64,000 bases of DNA from Solitalea longa (GTDB taxonomy: Bacteria > Bacteroidota > Bacteroidia > Sphingobacteriales > Sphingobacteriaceae). This document shows, in pieces, positions 11,054 to 19,277 of this stretch (positions are counted from its first letter, which is position 1; every line of letters starts with the position of its first letter). The notes beneath the pieces were generated by a model that did not search any database, had not been told where the DNA came from, and saw nothing but the letters and a program-made list of their open reading frames with translations. Both the position numbers and the translations under genes were made by a program. The stretch spans positions 248,001 through 312,000 of the forward strand of contig NZ_PQVF01000003.1 of the NCBI RefSeq assembly GCF_002920915.1. Reading direction: 5' to 3'.

Positions 11054-11091
11054 ATAAAAAAAGGCAAAAGACCGGAATGTGCTTTTGCCTT
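11054..11091 (-). terminator. Rho-independent terminator of the MFS carrier gene
   Basis: AAGGCAAAAG (11061-11070) pairs perfectly with CTTTTGCCTT (11082-11091). On the minus strand the stem is followed by a T-run. It begins about 28 bases after the stop of the MFS gene. Confidence 0.85.
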
Positions 11092-11118
11092 CATTAAAAG
11101 AAGAATTATTTTAAAATC

Positions 11119-12402
11119 TTAGTGACCTTCTTCCGCTAACAGTTCTTTTTCAGTTTCAACTGTAGCTTGAGTGCGTAATCGCTTAATTTCAAATCGAATT
11201 AAAAGAGAAAGTACGAAGGCCACTACAAATAAACCTGCAAAGAAATGGAGAGGAGTAGTGTAACCCTGGCTGCCTTCGCTTTTTAGTAAACCAAGAAGCT
11301 GAGGACCGGCAATACCGGCAGCTGCCCATGCTGTTAGCATATAACCTTGAATAGCTCCTAATTGCTTAGTTCCAAACATATCACCAATAAATGCCGGAAC
11401 GGTAGCAAAACCTCCGCCGTAGCAAGTCATGATTAGAAATACAACCACTTGGAACATGAAGGCATTCGTAATGGAAGGTAGGAAGAAGTATGCCGCCATC
11501 TCTATAATGAAAAACACGCTGAACATATTAGGCCGTCCAATAATATCAGAAAATGAAGCCCATCCGATGCGACCGCCACCATTGAACAATCCTATTACAC
11601 CTACCATTGAAGCAGCAGCTATGGCTGTAAGTCCAACCGATTCCTGAGCCATTGGCGCAGCTACGGAAATAATGGCAATACCGCCGGTTATATTGATGAA
11701 GAACATCAGCCACATATACCAGAAACGGCGGGTTTTAATGGCTTCATTAGCCGTAAGATAAGAAAGGTCTGTTTTGACTTCTTTTTTGTTCGACACTGCA
11801 GATGCGTCATATCCTTTGGGAGACCATCCCGGAGGAGGTGGGGCCAGGTATCGTGAGGAAGCAAAGATCAATGTAAAATAGGCTGCACCCATTATGAAGA
11901 AAGTATTGGCAATACCGATGTGATCGATCAAGTACCTGATCAAGGGAGCACTGATAAGGGCCGCAAAGCCGAAACCCATAATGGCCAAACCACTGGCTAA
12001 ACCTCTGCGGTCGGGAAACCATTTTAAGAGCGAAGGAACAGGAGTGATATAACCTATGCCTAATCCAATACCACCAATTACACCATAAGTAATATAAAGC
12101 AAATAAAGATTGCCGAGCATTACAGCCAGACCAGAACCGGCAATACCCAGGCCGAAGAAAATGGCGGCCAGCAACCCCGATTTACGTGGGCCATGCTTTT
12201 CAATATAATGACCTAAAAAGGCAGCCGAAATACCCAAAAAGAAAATAGCAATGCCAAATGCAAAGGATACTTCCTTTTGCTCCCAGCCAAATTGTGCCAT
12301 AAGGGGTTTTGTGTAAACGCTCCAGGCGTAAACCGAACCGATAGAAATATGCATTCCTACTGCAGATGCAGCAATTAACCATCTGTTTTTAACTTTTGTC
12401 AT
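11119..12402 (-). CDS. MFS transporter of the oxalate/formate antiporter (OFA) type
   Basis: The 427-residue protein has about 12 hydrophobic segments. It begins with RWLIAASAVGMHISIGSVYAWSVYTKPL, which is characteristic of OFA-family proteins (oxalate:formate exchanger OxlT and the pyruvate-responsive YhjX). Further marks are the MFS-type loops FPDRRGLASGLAIMGFG and FSDIIGRPN. It lies next to pflB on the same strand with its own terminator and an FNR-like site upstream. A role in moving formate, pyruvate or another monocarboxylate during fermentation is likely; the exact substrate is not visible. Confidence 0.85.
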   Translation of the reverse strand: MTKVKNRWLIAASAVGMHISIGSVYAWSVYTKPLMAQFGWEQKEVSFAFGIAIFFLGISAAFLGHYIEKHGPRKSGLLAAIFFGLGIAGSGLAVMLGNLYLLYITYGVIGGIGLGIGYITPVPSLLKWFPDRRGLASGLAIMGFGFAALISAPLIRYLIDHIGIANTFFIMGAAYFTLIFASSRYLAPPPPGWSPKGYDASAVSNKKEVKTDLSYLTANEAIKTRRFWYMWLMFFINITGGIAIISVAAPMAQESVGLTAIAAASMVGVIGLFNGGGRIGWASFSDIIGRPNMFSVFFIIEMAAYFFLPSITNAFMFQVVVFLIMTCYGGGFATVPAFIGDMFGTKQLGAIQGYMLTAWAAAGIAGPQLLGLLKSEGSQGYTTPLHFFAGLFVVAFVLSLLIRFEIKRLRTQATVETEKELLAEEGH

Positions 12403-12454
12403 AATTTCATTTCTAAAACCAGCACCAAGTTATTTCTCTGTTACTGTTTGAAAA

Positions 12455-12468
12455 ATGATTCAAATCAT
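12455..12468 (-). promoter_or_regulatory. FNR/CRP-like palindrome upstream of the MFS gene
   Basis: ATGATtcaaATCAT is a perfect 5-bp palindrome with a 4-bp spacer and closely matches the FNR pattern TTGAT-N4-ATCAA. Its centre is about 59 bases before the MFS start codon. Confidence 0.6.
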
Positions 12469-12507
12469 ACAATGCTGAATATTATGGCTACTTATTGCAA
12501 ACTTTTC

Positions 12508-12807
12508 TCAAAACATAAGAACTTGATAAGAAATTCCTGCCCCTGTTTCTGTGGCCAGTTGCTCAAGCTCATTACTGCTGATTGGATAGGTTTTGCCTTT
12601 GCTGCTGTACCAACTGGTATGTATAATAAAAAATTGTTTACTGGCTTCTGCTTCCAACGGATACAATAAATAGGCAGCCTCAATTGTATTATCAGGTTGA
12701 TGAAACCACGGAATATAAATCGGATACTCACAAATGCTTGTATAACCAGCCTGTTTAAGTCGGTTTAATAGTTTCGGTGTTAAATAATCAATTGCCTCAA
12801 CACTCAT
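12508..12807 (-). CDS. Small protein of unknown function, partner of the XRE regulator
   Basis: The 99-residue protein overlaps the upstream XRE gene by four bases, so the two are translationally coupled. I do not recognise its family. It has no signal peptide or membrane segment and contains a Trp/Tyr-rich middle (YPIYIPWFHQP) and HTSWYSSKG. Coupling to a repressor that faces dinB-dnaE suggests it senses or modulates the repressor, or acts in the damage response (inference). Confidence 0.7.
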   Translation of the reverse strand: MSVEAIDYLTPKLLNRLKQAGYTSICEYPIYIPWFHQPDNTIEAAYLLYPLEAEASKQFFIIHTSWYSSKGKTYPISSNELEQLATETGAGISYQVLMF

Positions 12808-13076
12808 GGTGTAATTCTCTTTTTAATTTTTTCAGCTTCCAATAACTCTCTGAACGGCAGCTCATGGTAAGCAGCCAAATTGGTTCGCAATAACGTGTCG
12901 GTGCTTAATTCAAAATAATCTGCCATAACCAATAACAGCTCCAATGGAGGTTTGGCTATGTTGTGCTCGTAGCTATTAATAACGGCTCGCGAAATATTTA
13001 ATTGTTCAGCTAATTCGGCCTGGCTTTTTTGGGCCCTCTTTCTCAGCCATTTAATGTTTGAACCTACATAAAGCAT
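12804..13076 (-). CDS. XRE-family helix-turn-helix regulator
   Basis: The 90-residue protein is almost entirely a Cro/C1-type DNA-binding domain: IKWLRKRAQKSQAELAEQLNISRAVINSYEHN, followed by PPLELLLVMADYFELSTDTLL. It has no S24 peptidase, so it cannot self-cleave like LexA or CI. It is divergent from dinB-dnaE, and two 19-bp palindromes lie in the shared promoter region. It is probably a repressor of the translesion genes and of itself (inference). Confidence 0.88.
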   Translation of the reverse strand: MLYVGSNIKWLRKRAQKSQAELAEQLNISRAVINSYEHNIAKPPLELLLVMADYFELSTDTLLRTNLAAYHELPFRELLEAEKIKKRITP

Positions 13077-13095
13077 TTGGTTTTCTTAAATTTTA

Positions 13096-13114
13096 TTGCT
13101 AATTTATTTAGCAA
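13096..13114. promoter_or_regulatory. Candidate XRE operator 1
   Basis: TTGCTAATTTATTTAGCAA has 7-bp perfect arms (TTGCTAA/TTAGCAA) around a 5-bp centre. It lies between the divergent XRE and dinB genes and shares length and outer bases with the next palindrome, 22 bp away. Confidence 0.65.
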
Positions 13115-13117
13115 ATC

Positions 13118-13136
13118 TTGATAAAAAATTTATCAA
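13118..13136. promoter_or_regulatory. Candidate XRE operator 2
   Basis: TTGATAAAAAATTTATCAA has 8-bp perfect arms around a 3-bp centre. Aligned with operator 1 it gives TTGMTAA-N5-TTAKCAA. It ends 16 bases before the dinB start codon, where a bound repressor would block transcription. Confidence 0.65.
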
Positions 13137-13152
13137 AAGCAAGTGTTTTTTT

Positions 13153-14331
13153 ATGAGCAGGAATATTGTGCATTTAGATCTCGATTCGTTTTTTGTATCG
13201 GTAGAACAGTTGAAGAACAGTAAGCTGATCGGCAAACCGGTACTGATTGGTGGTACATCTGATAGGGGAGTGGTGGCGTCCTGCAGCTATGAAGCACGCA
13301 AGTTTGGAGTAAGTTCGGCAATGCCTATGCGCATGGCCCGCATCCTTTGTCCCGATGCTATTATTGTTCGGGGTGATATGGAGGAGTATTCGCGCTACTC
13401 AACCATGGTAACCGATATTATTACCGAACGGGCTCCCGTAGTTGAAAAAGCTTCAATTGATGAACACTATCTCGATATTACCGGTATGGATAAGTTTTTC
13501 GGCTGCCACCTTTGGGCGCACGAGCTCAGGCAAGTGATTATGAAAAACACCGGTTTGCCTATATCTTTTGGTCTTTCTGTAAATAAAACTGTTGCCAAGG
13601 TGGCTACCGGCGAAGCTAAACCCAATGGCGAAAAATACGTGGAGCCTCCTCTGGTGCAGTCGTTCCTAAACCCGCTTTCCATTAAAAAGATACCCGGTGT
13701 TGGCGATAAAACCTATCGGCAATTGCGCAGCATGGGCGTGGAACGAATTCAAACCTTAACGCAAATTTCGCCTGAGCAACTGTATCGTTTATTGGGCGAA
13801 AACGGTGTTTCTATTTGGCAAAAGGCCAATGGTATTGATGAAACACCGGTTATTCCGTATGTAGAGCGTAAATCGGTTAGCACCGAAACCACCTTTGATA
13901 AAGATACTACCGACGTGGCTTACCTCTATCAACTACTGCAAGCCATGGTAATGGAGCTTACTTTTCAACTCCGGCGCGACCGGCGTTTAACCTCTTGCGT
14001 AACGGTAAAACTGCGTTATTCCAACTTCGATACCGAAACCAAGCAAATGCGAATTACTTATACGGCATTAGATAAACCGTTGGTAGAGATTACCCGCCAA
14101 TTGTTTGATAAACTTTATTCGCGCCGTATGCTGGTGCGCTTGATAGGAGTGAGGTTCTCTCACCTGGTTTCAGGTTTTGAACAAATTGACCTGTTCAGTG
14201 AGTCGATTGAGCATTATAATCTTTACCAGGCAATGGATAAGATCAGAAGGCGCTTTGGTGAAAAAGCTATTACCATAGCCGGTGCGGCCTCCCCACGATC
14301 TCATGAGGAAAGGGAGCATATTATGTTTTAG
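13153..14331 (+). CDS. dinB: Y-family DNA polymerase (DNA polymerase IV type)
   Basis: This is a translesion polymerase that copies damaged templates with low fidelity. I use the ATG at 13153 (MSRNIVHLDLDSFF). A TTG start at 13096 would place both operators inside the coding region. Catalytic acids are visible as Asp9 in HLDLDSFF and Asp103-Glu104 in SIDEHYLD. The SYEARKFGVSSAMP motif and the helix-hairpin-helix KKIPGVGDKTYRQL are typical of DinB. A little-finger domain follows. The length of 392 residues is normal. It forms an operon with the dnaE-type gene 11 bases downstream. Confidence 0.95.
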   Translation: MSRNIVHLDLDSFFVSVEQLKNSKLIGKPVLIGGTSDRGVVASCSYEARKFGVSSAMPMRMARILCPDAIIVRGDMEEYSRYSTMVTDIITERAPVVEKASIDEHYLDITGMDKFFGCHLWAHELRQVIMKNTGLPISFGLSVNKTVAKVATGEAKPNGEKYVEPPLVQSFLNPLSIKKIPGVGDKTYRQLRSMGVERIQTLTQISPEQLYRLLGENGVSIWQKANGIDETPVIPYVERKSVSTETTFDKDTTDVAYLYQLLQAMVMELTFQLRRDRRLTSCVTVKLRYSNFDTETKQMRITYTALDKPLVEITRQLFDKLYSRRMLVRLIGVRFSHLVSGFEQIDLFSESIEHYNLYQAMDKIRRRFGEKAITIAGAASPRSHEEREHIMF

Positions 14332-14342
14332 GAGAAAAGGAA

Positions 14343-17282
14343 ATGTATTTGAATTGTCACAGTTGGTATAGTTTGCGTTATGGCACCTTTGATATTGAGC
14401 GTTTGGTGGAGCTGGCAAAACTTAATAAGATCGAATGCCTGACTCTTACCGATATTAATAATTCAACCGGTAGCTGGGAGTTTGTAGAAAAATGCGAAAA
14501 AGCAGGTATAAAACCGCTCGTGGGGATAGAGTTCAGACGTGATGGAAAGTTGTTGTATATCGGCATTGCAAAAAATAATGAAGGTTTTAGAGAGCTCAAT
14601 GAATTTTTAACAACGTATAATCTTTCAAAAAACGAATTGCCCGATCAGCCTGCAGATTTTCTTAATGCTTATATCATTTATCCTTTGGGTAGCCGAGATG
14701 AATGTTTATTAAAAGAGAATGAATACATAGGTATTCGGGCAACAGAGTTAAATAAACTGTTTGGTAAACCTCTGGAGCGGTTACGTAATAAATTGTTGGT
14801 ATTGCATCCGGTTACATTTGAAAATAAACAAGGCCGTTTTTTGCATGCGCATTTGCGGGCAATTGATTTTAATACCTTGTTCAGTAAGCTTCAAAAGGAG
14901 GACGTGGCTCTTGAAAACGAATTTATGGTGCCCAATGAAGAGCTGCAACAACAGTTCAGATCGTATCTTTTTATTTTAGAGAATACGCAACGATTAATTG
15001 ATTCGTGTGAGCTGAACTTCAACTTTAAAGAATCAAAAAATAAAAAACTGTTTACCGAAAATGCCTGGCAGGATCAGGAGTTACTGCGGAAATATGCTTA
15101 TGATGGCATGATTTACCGCTACGGAAATAATAGTCCGGATGCGAAAAAACGCATTGAAAAGGAACTGGCCATTATCAACAGCCAGGGTTTTGCAGCGTAT
15201 TTTCTGATTACGCATGATATGATCAGCTATACCAGGAACAAAGGTTTTTATCACGTAGGCAGAGGTTCGGGGGCCAATAGCATAGTGGCCTACTGCATGC
15301 AAATTACCGACGTTGATCCGCTGGATCTCGATCTGTACTTTGAGCGATTTTTAAATCCCAAGCGCTCAGTACCTCCCGATTTTGACATTGATTATTCCTG
15401 GGATCAGCGTGATGCCGTGCATGAATACCTGTTTAATAAATATGGAAAAGACCATACGGCATTGCTTGGAACGGTTTCTACTTTTCAGCGAAGTGCCGCT
15501 ATTCGTGAGTTAAGTAAGGTTTATGGTTTGCCTAAAGAAGAGATCGATGAGTTTGCCGATTTTCCGCATAAGGTTTGGGATCGGAATGAGCTTACCCGAA
15601 AAATAAAACGTTTGTCGGAATCAATGATGAATATGCCCAACCAACGCTCCATTCATGCTGGAGGGGTATTGATCGCCGAAAAATCGTTGACCTATTATAC
15701 GGCACTTGATCTGCCTCCTAAAGGTTTACCAACCGTTCAGTGGGATATGTATGCCGCCGAAACCATCAACTTTGAAAAATATGATATACTCAGCCAGCGC
15801 GGTATTGGGCATATAAAAGAAGCGGTTGATATTATTCAGCAGAACAGGGGAGTAAGCATCGATATTCATAATGTACCCAAACTAAAGAATGATGCACGGG
15901 TGAAGCAACAGCTTAAAAGCGGCGATTCAATAGGTTGTTTTTATGTGGAGAGTCCGGCTATGCGCGGCTTATTGAAAAAGCTGCATTGCGATGACTACTT
16001 AACCCTGGTAGCAGCAAGTTCCATTATCCGGCCGGGAGTGGCCAAATCGGGAATGATGCGCCAGTATATTCAACGTTATCATCAACCCGATAAAATTGAA
16101 TACCTGCATCCGGTTATGAAAGAACAATTGGAAGAAACCTTTGGCGTGATGGTTTACCAGGAAGATGTGTTGAAGGTTTGTCACCATTATGCAGGGCTCG
16201 ATCTGGCTGATGCCGATGTGTTGCGCCGCGCCATGAGTGGCAAATACCGGTCAAAAGCCGAGTTTGAACGGATCGTTCAACGCTTTTTTGAAGGAAGCAA
16301 GGAACTTGATCGCCCTGATGATGTTACTCAGGAAGTTTGGCGGCAGGTTGAATCATTTGCCGGCTATAGTTTCTCTAAAGCCCATTCGGCTTCTTATGCG
16401 GTAGAAAGTTTTCAGAGCTTGTATTTGAAGACCTATTATCCAAAGGAGTTTATGGTGGCCGTTATTAATAATTTCGGTGGATTTTACCGCACATGGGTTT
16501 ATGTACATGAAGCTAAAAAGGCAGGCTGTGTGATCTTAAATCCTTGTGTGAATGAAAGCGAACGGTTTACCTGTATTAAAGGTGCCGATGTATACCTGGG
16601 TTTTATTCATATCAGCAACCTGGAAAGTAAATATGCCGAACTGATTCCACAGGAGCGCGAAAAGCATGGCCCTTATTTAAACCTTGAAGATTTTATAACC
16701 CGCACTCAAATTACGCTTGAACAGATCTTACTGCTCATTCGTTTAAATGCACTCCGGTTTACACGGAAGACTAAAAAAGAATTACTTTGGGAGGTTTATA
16801 ACTACCTGGGCCATCAAAAAGCGCATAAAGATGAGCCTCGTCTTTTTAATCCGCCAGCTAAAAATTATCAGTTACCTGTGCTTGAACATTCGATGCTGGA
16901 AGACGCCTTTGACGAGATGGAACTGCTGGGCTTTCCGGTTACGATGGATCATTTCGACTTGTTGCAAACCAATTATCGCGGACATGTTTTTACCAGGGAT
17001 CTTATCAATCATGTAGGGAAGAAGGTGAAGATGCTTGGCAATTTTGTAGCCTATAAACCTGTGAAAACGGTGAAAAAGGAAATGATGTATTTCGGGACCT
17101 TCTTTGATGTTAAAGGCGATTTTTTTGATACCACGCATTTTCCCGGCAGTACTCCTGAAATGCCATTTAAAGGTGGTGGCTGCTACCTGATCTTAGGAAA
17201 AGTAGTTGAAGAGTTCGGTTTTCCGAGCCTGGAAGTAGAAAAGTTTGCTAAACTGCCAACGGTTAAAGATCCGAGGTATTAG
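14343..17282 (+). CDS. dnaE: DNA polymerase III alpha subunit, short accessory (error-prone-like) form
   Basis: The 979-residue C-family polymerase starts with a PHP domain (NCHSWYSLRYGTFDIERLVELAK). The palm carries GRGSGANSIVAYCMQITDVDP and the catalytic pair Asp346/Asp348 in PPDFDID; NFEKYDIL is the likely place of the third Asp. The PHP metal motif usually written DHGN reads DINN here, so the PHP domain is probably not an active nuclease. The protein is shorter than replicative DnaE, and its operon with dinB under an XRE repressor points to the damage-induced mutagenesis class often called dnaE2. No imuA or imuB lies beside it. Confidence 0.92.
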   Translation: MYLNCHSWYSLRYGTFDIERLVELAKLNKIECLTLTDINNSTGSWEFVEKCEKAGIKPLVGIEFRRDGKLLYIGIAKNNEGFRELNEFLTTYNLSKNELPDQPADFLNAYIIYPLGSRDECLLKENEYIGIRATELNKLFGKPLERLRNKLLVLHPVTFENKQGRFLHAHLRAIDFNTLFSKLQKEDVALENEFMVPNEELQQQFRSYLFILENTQRLIDSCELNFNFKESKNKKLFTENAWQDQELLRKYAYDGMIYRYGNNSPDAKKRIEKELAIINSQGFAAYFLITHDMISYTRNKGFYHVGRGSGANSIVAYCMQITDVDPLDLDLYFERFLNPKRSVPPDFDIDYSWDQRDAVHEYLFNKYGKDHTALLGTVSTFQRSAAIRELSKVYGLPKEEIDEFADFPHKVWDRNELTRKIKRLSESMMNMPNQRSIHAGGVLIAEKSLTYYTALDLPPKGLPTVQWDMYAAETINFEKYDILSQRGIGHIKEAVDIIQQNRGVSIDIHNVPKLKNDARVKQQLKSGDSIGCFYVESPAMRGLLKKLHCDDYLTLVAASSIIRPGVAKSGMMRQYIQRYHQPDKIEYLHPVMKEQLEETFGVMVYQEDVLKVCHHYAGLDLADADVLRRAMSGKYRSKAEFERIVQRFFEGSKELDRPDDVTQEVWRQVESFAGYSFSKAHSASYAVESFQSLYLKTYYPKEFMVAVINNFGGFYRTWVYVHEAKKAGCVILNPCVNESERFTCIKGADVYLGFIHISNLESKYAELIPQEREKHGPYLNLEDFITRTQITLEQILLLIRLNALRFTRKTKKELLWEVYNYLGHQKAHKDEPRLFNPPAKNYQLPVLEHSMLEDAFDEMELLGFPVTMDHFDLLQTNYRGHVFTRDLINHVGKKVKMLGNFVAYKPVKTVKKEMMYFGTFFDVKGDFFDTTHFPGSTPEMPFKGGGCYLILGKVVEEFGFPSLEVEKFAKLPTVKDPRY

Positions 17283-17580
17283 TTCTTAGTTTATAGTCCC
17301 TAGTCGATGGTCCATAGTTTTCAGTCATCAGTCGGCAGTCAGCATTTCCCAAAATGTCGGTAGTCGGTAGTCGGTACTCGGTAGTCAGCCTGAGCGAAGT
17401 CGAAGGCAGTCAGCAGTACGCAACTATCGTCTATCGACTATGGACTATCGACTGTGAAATTACTGGGTGGGGATTAGGAGTTTGAGTGAAGGAAATGCAA
17501 ACTTTTTAACGAGCTGCTAGTTCTCTATAAACGATAGTCCATGGTCTATTAACTATCGACTATGGACTACGAACTATTGA
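17283..17580. repeat. Gene-free block of short inverted and direct repeats
   Basis: The 298 bases consist of variants of 'gtcggtagtcggtagtc' and 'ctatcgactatggactatcg' and their reverse complements, plus one copy of CAGCCTGAGCGAAGTCGAAG (about 17386-17405). The same unit recurs at 44.2-44.9 kb. No coding potential is visible. It lies between convergent genes and may end both transcripts. Confidence 0.8.
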
Positions 17581-18618
17581 CTAACTAACAGCTGCCTGTA
17601 TGGGTAAACCTGTTGATTCTCGTTCTAATAAAATTGGTTCAAGGACTATTGTTTCGGGCGGGTGAGCATAAAAGTTATGGTCTTTGTGAAGTTTTAAAAA
17701 CAAACGTGCAACTTCTTCGCCCATACGTACACTCTGTTGGTCAATTGTGCTTAACGAAGGAGAAATGTAGGCGCCAAATGCTTCGTTGGCAAAACCTATT
17801 ACTTTAACCTTTTCAGGCACCTTAATATCATGCACTTTTAGCTGTTGCATAACACCCAAAGCAGTGTAATCTTCAAAAGCAAAAACACCGTCAAAATCTA
17901 CTTTATTGTCATATAGCTGCTCAATACAACGCCGACCAAGTTTTATCGAAGGTTTACCGTAAAAAATAAGGTCCTCATCCAAGGGAATTTTATAATAGTT
18001 GAGGGCATCCTTGTAGCCCTGCAAGCGCTCTTGAAAGCTTTTTACATCTAAATTGGCCGAAATATGAACAATTCTTTTGCATCCCTGCTTAATTAAATGC
18101 TCTGCCGCTATAAACCCTCCCCGATAATCGTCGATACGAACCGTTGGGACGCTTAACTCATCAACGGCCCTGTCAAACAGGAGTAATGGGATATCGTTTC
18201 TTTTTATGTCTTGGTAATGAGTGAAATCAGAGGTTTCCATGGCCACTGACGCAAAAATACCTTCAACTCTTGATTGCATAAAGGTTTCAATTCCCTTGTT
18301 TTCATGAGAAAATGATTCACCCGACTGATAAAGCAGAATGCTATAGCCATTTTCATTCATCACCTTTTCAATTCCTAAAATTGTTGAGTTAAAGAAGTTG
18401 GCGGCCAAATTGGGAACCATAATACCTATAACGTTCGAGCGACCCGAACGAAGGGAGGAGGCAACTTTGTTTTGCTGATAATTTAATTTCCGGGCCACTT
18501 CTCTAACGGCTTCTTTGGTTGCTACACTAATGGCCGGATGATCATTTAATGCCCGGGCAACAGTAGAAAAAGTGACATTCAGCTCTCTGGCAATGTCGTG
18601 AATAGTGACCTTTTTCAA
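17581..18618 (-). CDS. LacI/GalR-family transcriptional regulator
   Basis: The 345-residue protein has the N-terminal LacI helix-turn-helix (VTIHDIARELNVTFSTVARALNDHP) and hinge (ASSLRSGRSNVIGIMVPN), then a periplasmic-binding-protein-like effector domain with FDGVFAFEDYTALGVMQQL and GFANEAFGAYISPSLSTIDQ. The family usually represses sugar-use genes and releases DNA on binding a sugar. No transport or sugar-kinase gene is adjacent, so the target is unknown. A perfect palindrome with the CG centre common in LacI operators sits 182 bases upstream of its start. Confidence 0.93.
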   Translation of the reverse strand: MKKVTIHDIARELNVTFSTVARALNDHPAISVATKEAVREVARKLNYQQNKVASSLRSGRSNVIGIMVPNLAANFFNSTILGIEKVMNENGYSILLYQSGESFSHENKGIETFMQSRVEGIFASVAMETSDFTHYQDIKRNDIPLLLFDRAVDELSVPTVRIDDYRGGFIAAEHLIKQGCKRIVHISANLDVKSFQERLQGYKDALNYYKIPLDEDLIFYGKPSIKLGRRCIEQLYDNKVDFDGVFAFEDYTALGVMQQLKVHDIKVPEKVKVIGFANEAFGAYISPSLSTIDQQSVRMGEEVARLFLKLHKDHNFYAHPPETIVLEPILLERESTGLPIQAAVS

Positions 18619-18799
18619 ATGAAATTACTTAAAACTTAAAAAAATAATTAAAAAATTACAGAGAGTTGAAATGCGTAAAAAATACACTTAGAAGCCCGTT
18701 AAACTTAGTTTTTTAAAAGGGTTAGAAGCCCAAAGGATATTGATTACGCAATAAAAGTATAGAAAAATTTTGTTTTCAAAAATTTAAGATTAATTTTAC

Positions 18800-18811
18800 G
18801 CCAACGTTGGC
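18800..18811. promoter_or_regulatory. Candidate LacI-family operator
   Basis: GCCAACGTTGGC is a perfect 12-bp palindrome with a central CG in otherwise AT-rich DNA, the usual form of LacI/GalR operators. It lies between the LacI gene and the candidate small RNA. Confidence 0.5.
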
Positions 18812-18894
18812 ATAATAATAAAGTTTATAACGACGTTCATCTTCTGAAATAGCATGGATTTGTACGAAAGAAAAGAAGGTGATTTTTGAAATAG

Positions 18895-19062
18895 AAGTTT
18901 AATAAAAACACATAAAAAAACACTAGCCGGATCCCCTCCACCTAGTGTCTAAAGGTAGAACAAGATTTACTGGCTGTTTTTCGGTTCTACCAAAAGAATG
19001 TATAACTGGCTGTTATATATCTTATTAAATTAAAACCTGCGAAGACGTCGCGGGTTTTTTTA
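18895..19062 (+). ncRNA. Candidate structured small RNA with its own terminator
   Basis: The stretch contains hairpin 1 (ACACTAG 18920-18926 with CTAGTGT 18942-18948; a C-rich 15-nt loop) and hairpin 2 (GGTAGAAC 18954-18961 with GTTCTACC 18984-18991). It ends in a rho-independent terminator (19033-19061). Upstream, TTTG (18859-18862) and GATTTTTG (18881-18888) are spaced like the Bacteroidota -33 TTTG and -7 TAnnTTTG boxes and predict a start near 18895. No ORF fits. I cannot assign it to a known RNA family. A leader of the downstream protease gene is a less likely reading because the terminator is 216 bases before that gene. Confidence 0.45.
19033..19061 (+). terminator. Rho-independent terminator of the candidate small RNA
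   Basis: AAACCTGCG (19033-19041) pairs with CGCGGGTTT (19049-19057, one G-T wobble), and the stem runs into seven T. Confidence 0.75.
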
Positions 19063-19277
19063 TTTTAAGGCACTATTTTAAGCAAAAAATCACAAAAATC
19101 GAAATTTCTGTTGATGATTGATGGTCAAAAGATGCTAATTGCTACCTGTATTTTCTTTTTAGTTCTTTTTTCAATACTCTGAATAATTATTCCTTTGTAA
19201 CCAAAATAATATTCTAATTATAGATTACTAAGTATATTTTTGGCTCGATTTAACTTATATATAACCAATCAGACGTT

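Noticed and set aside
12448-12669. 73-codon plus frame upstream of the MFS gene
   Set aside because: It overlaps the 99-residue coupled gene on the opposite strand and the FNR-like site, with no supporting signal.
13096-13152. TTG start at 13096 for dinB, adding 19 residues
   Set aside because: This would place both 19-bp operators inside the coding region, and the family begins at the MSRNIVHLDLDSFF start.
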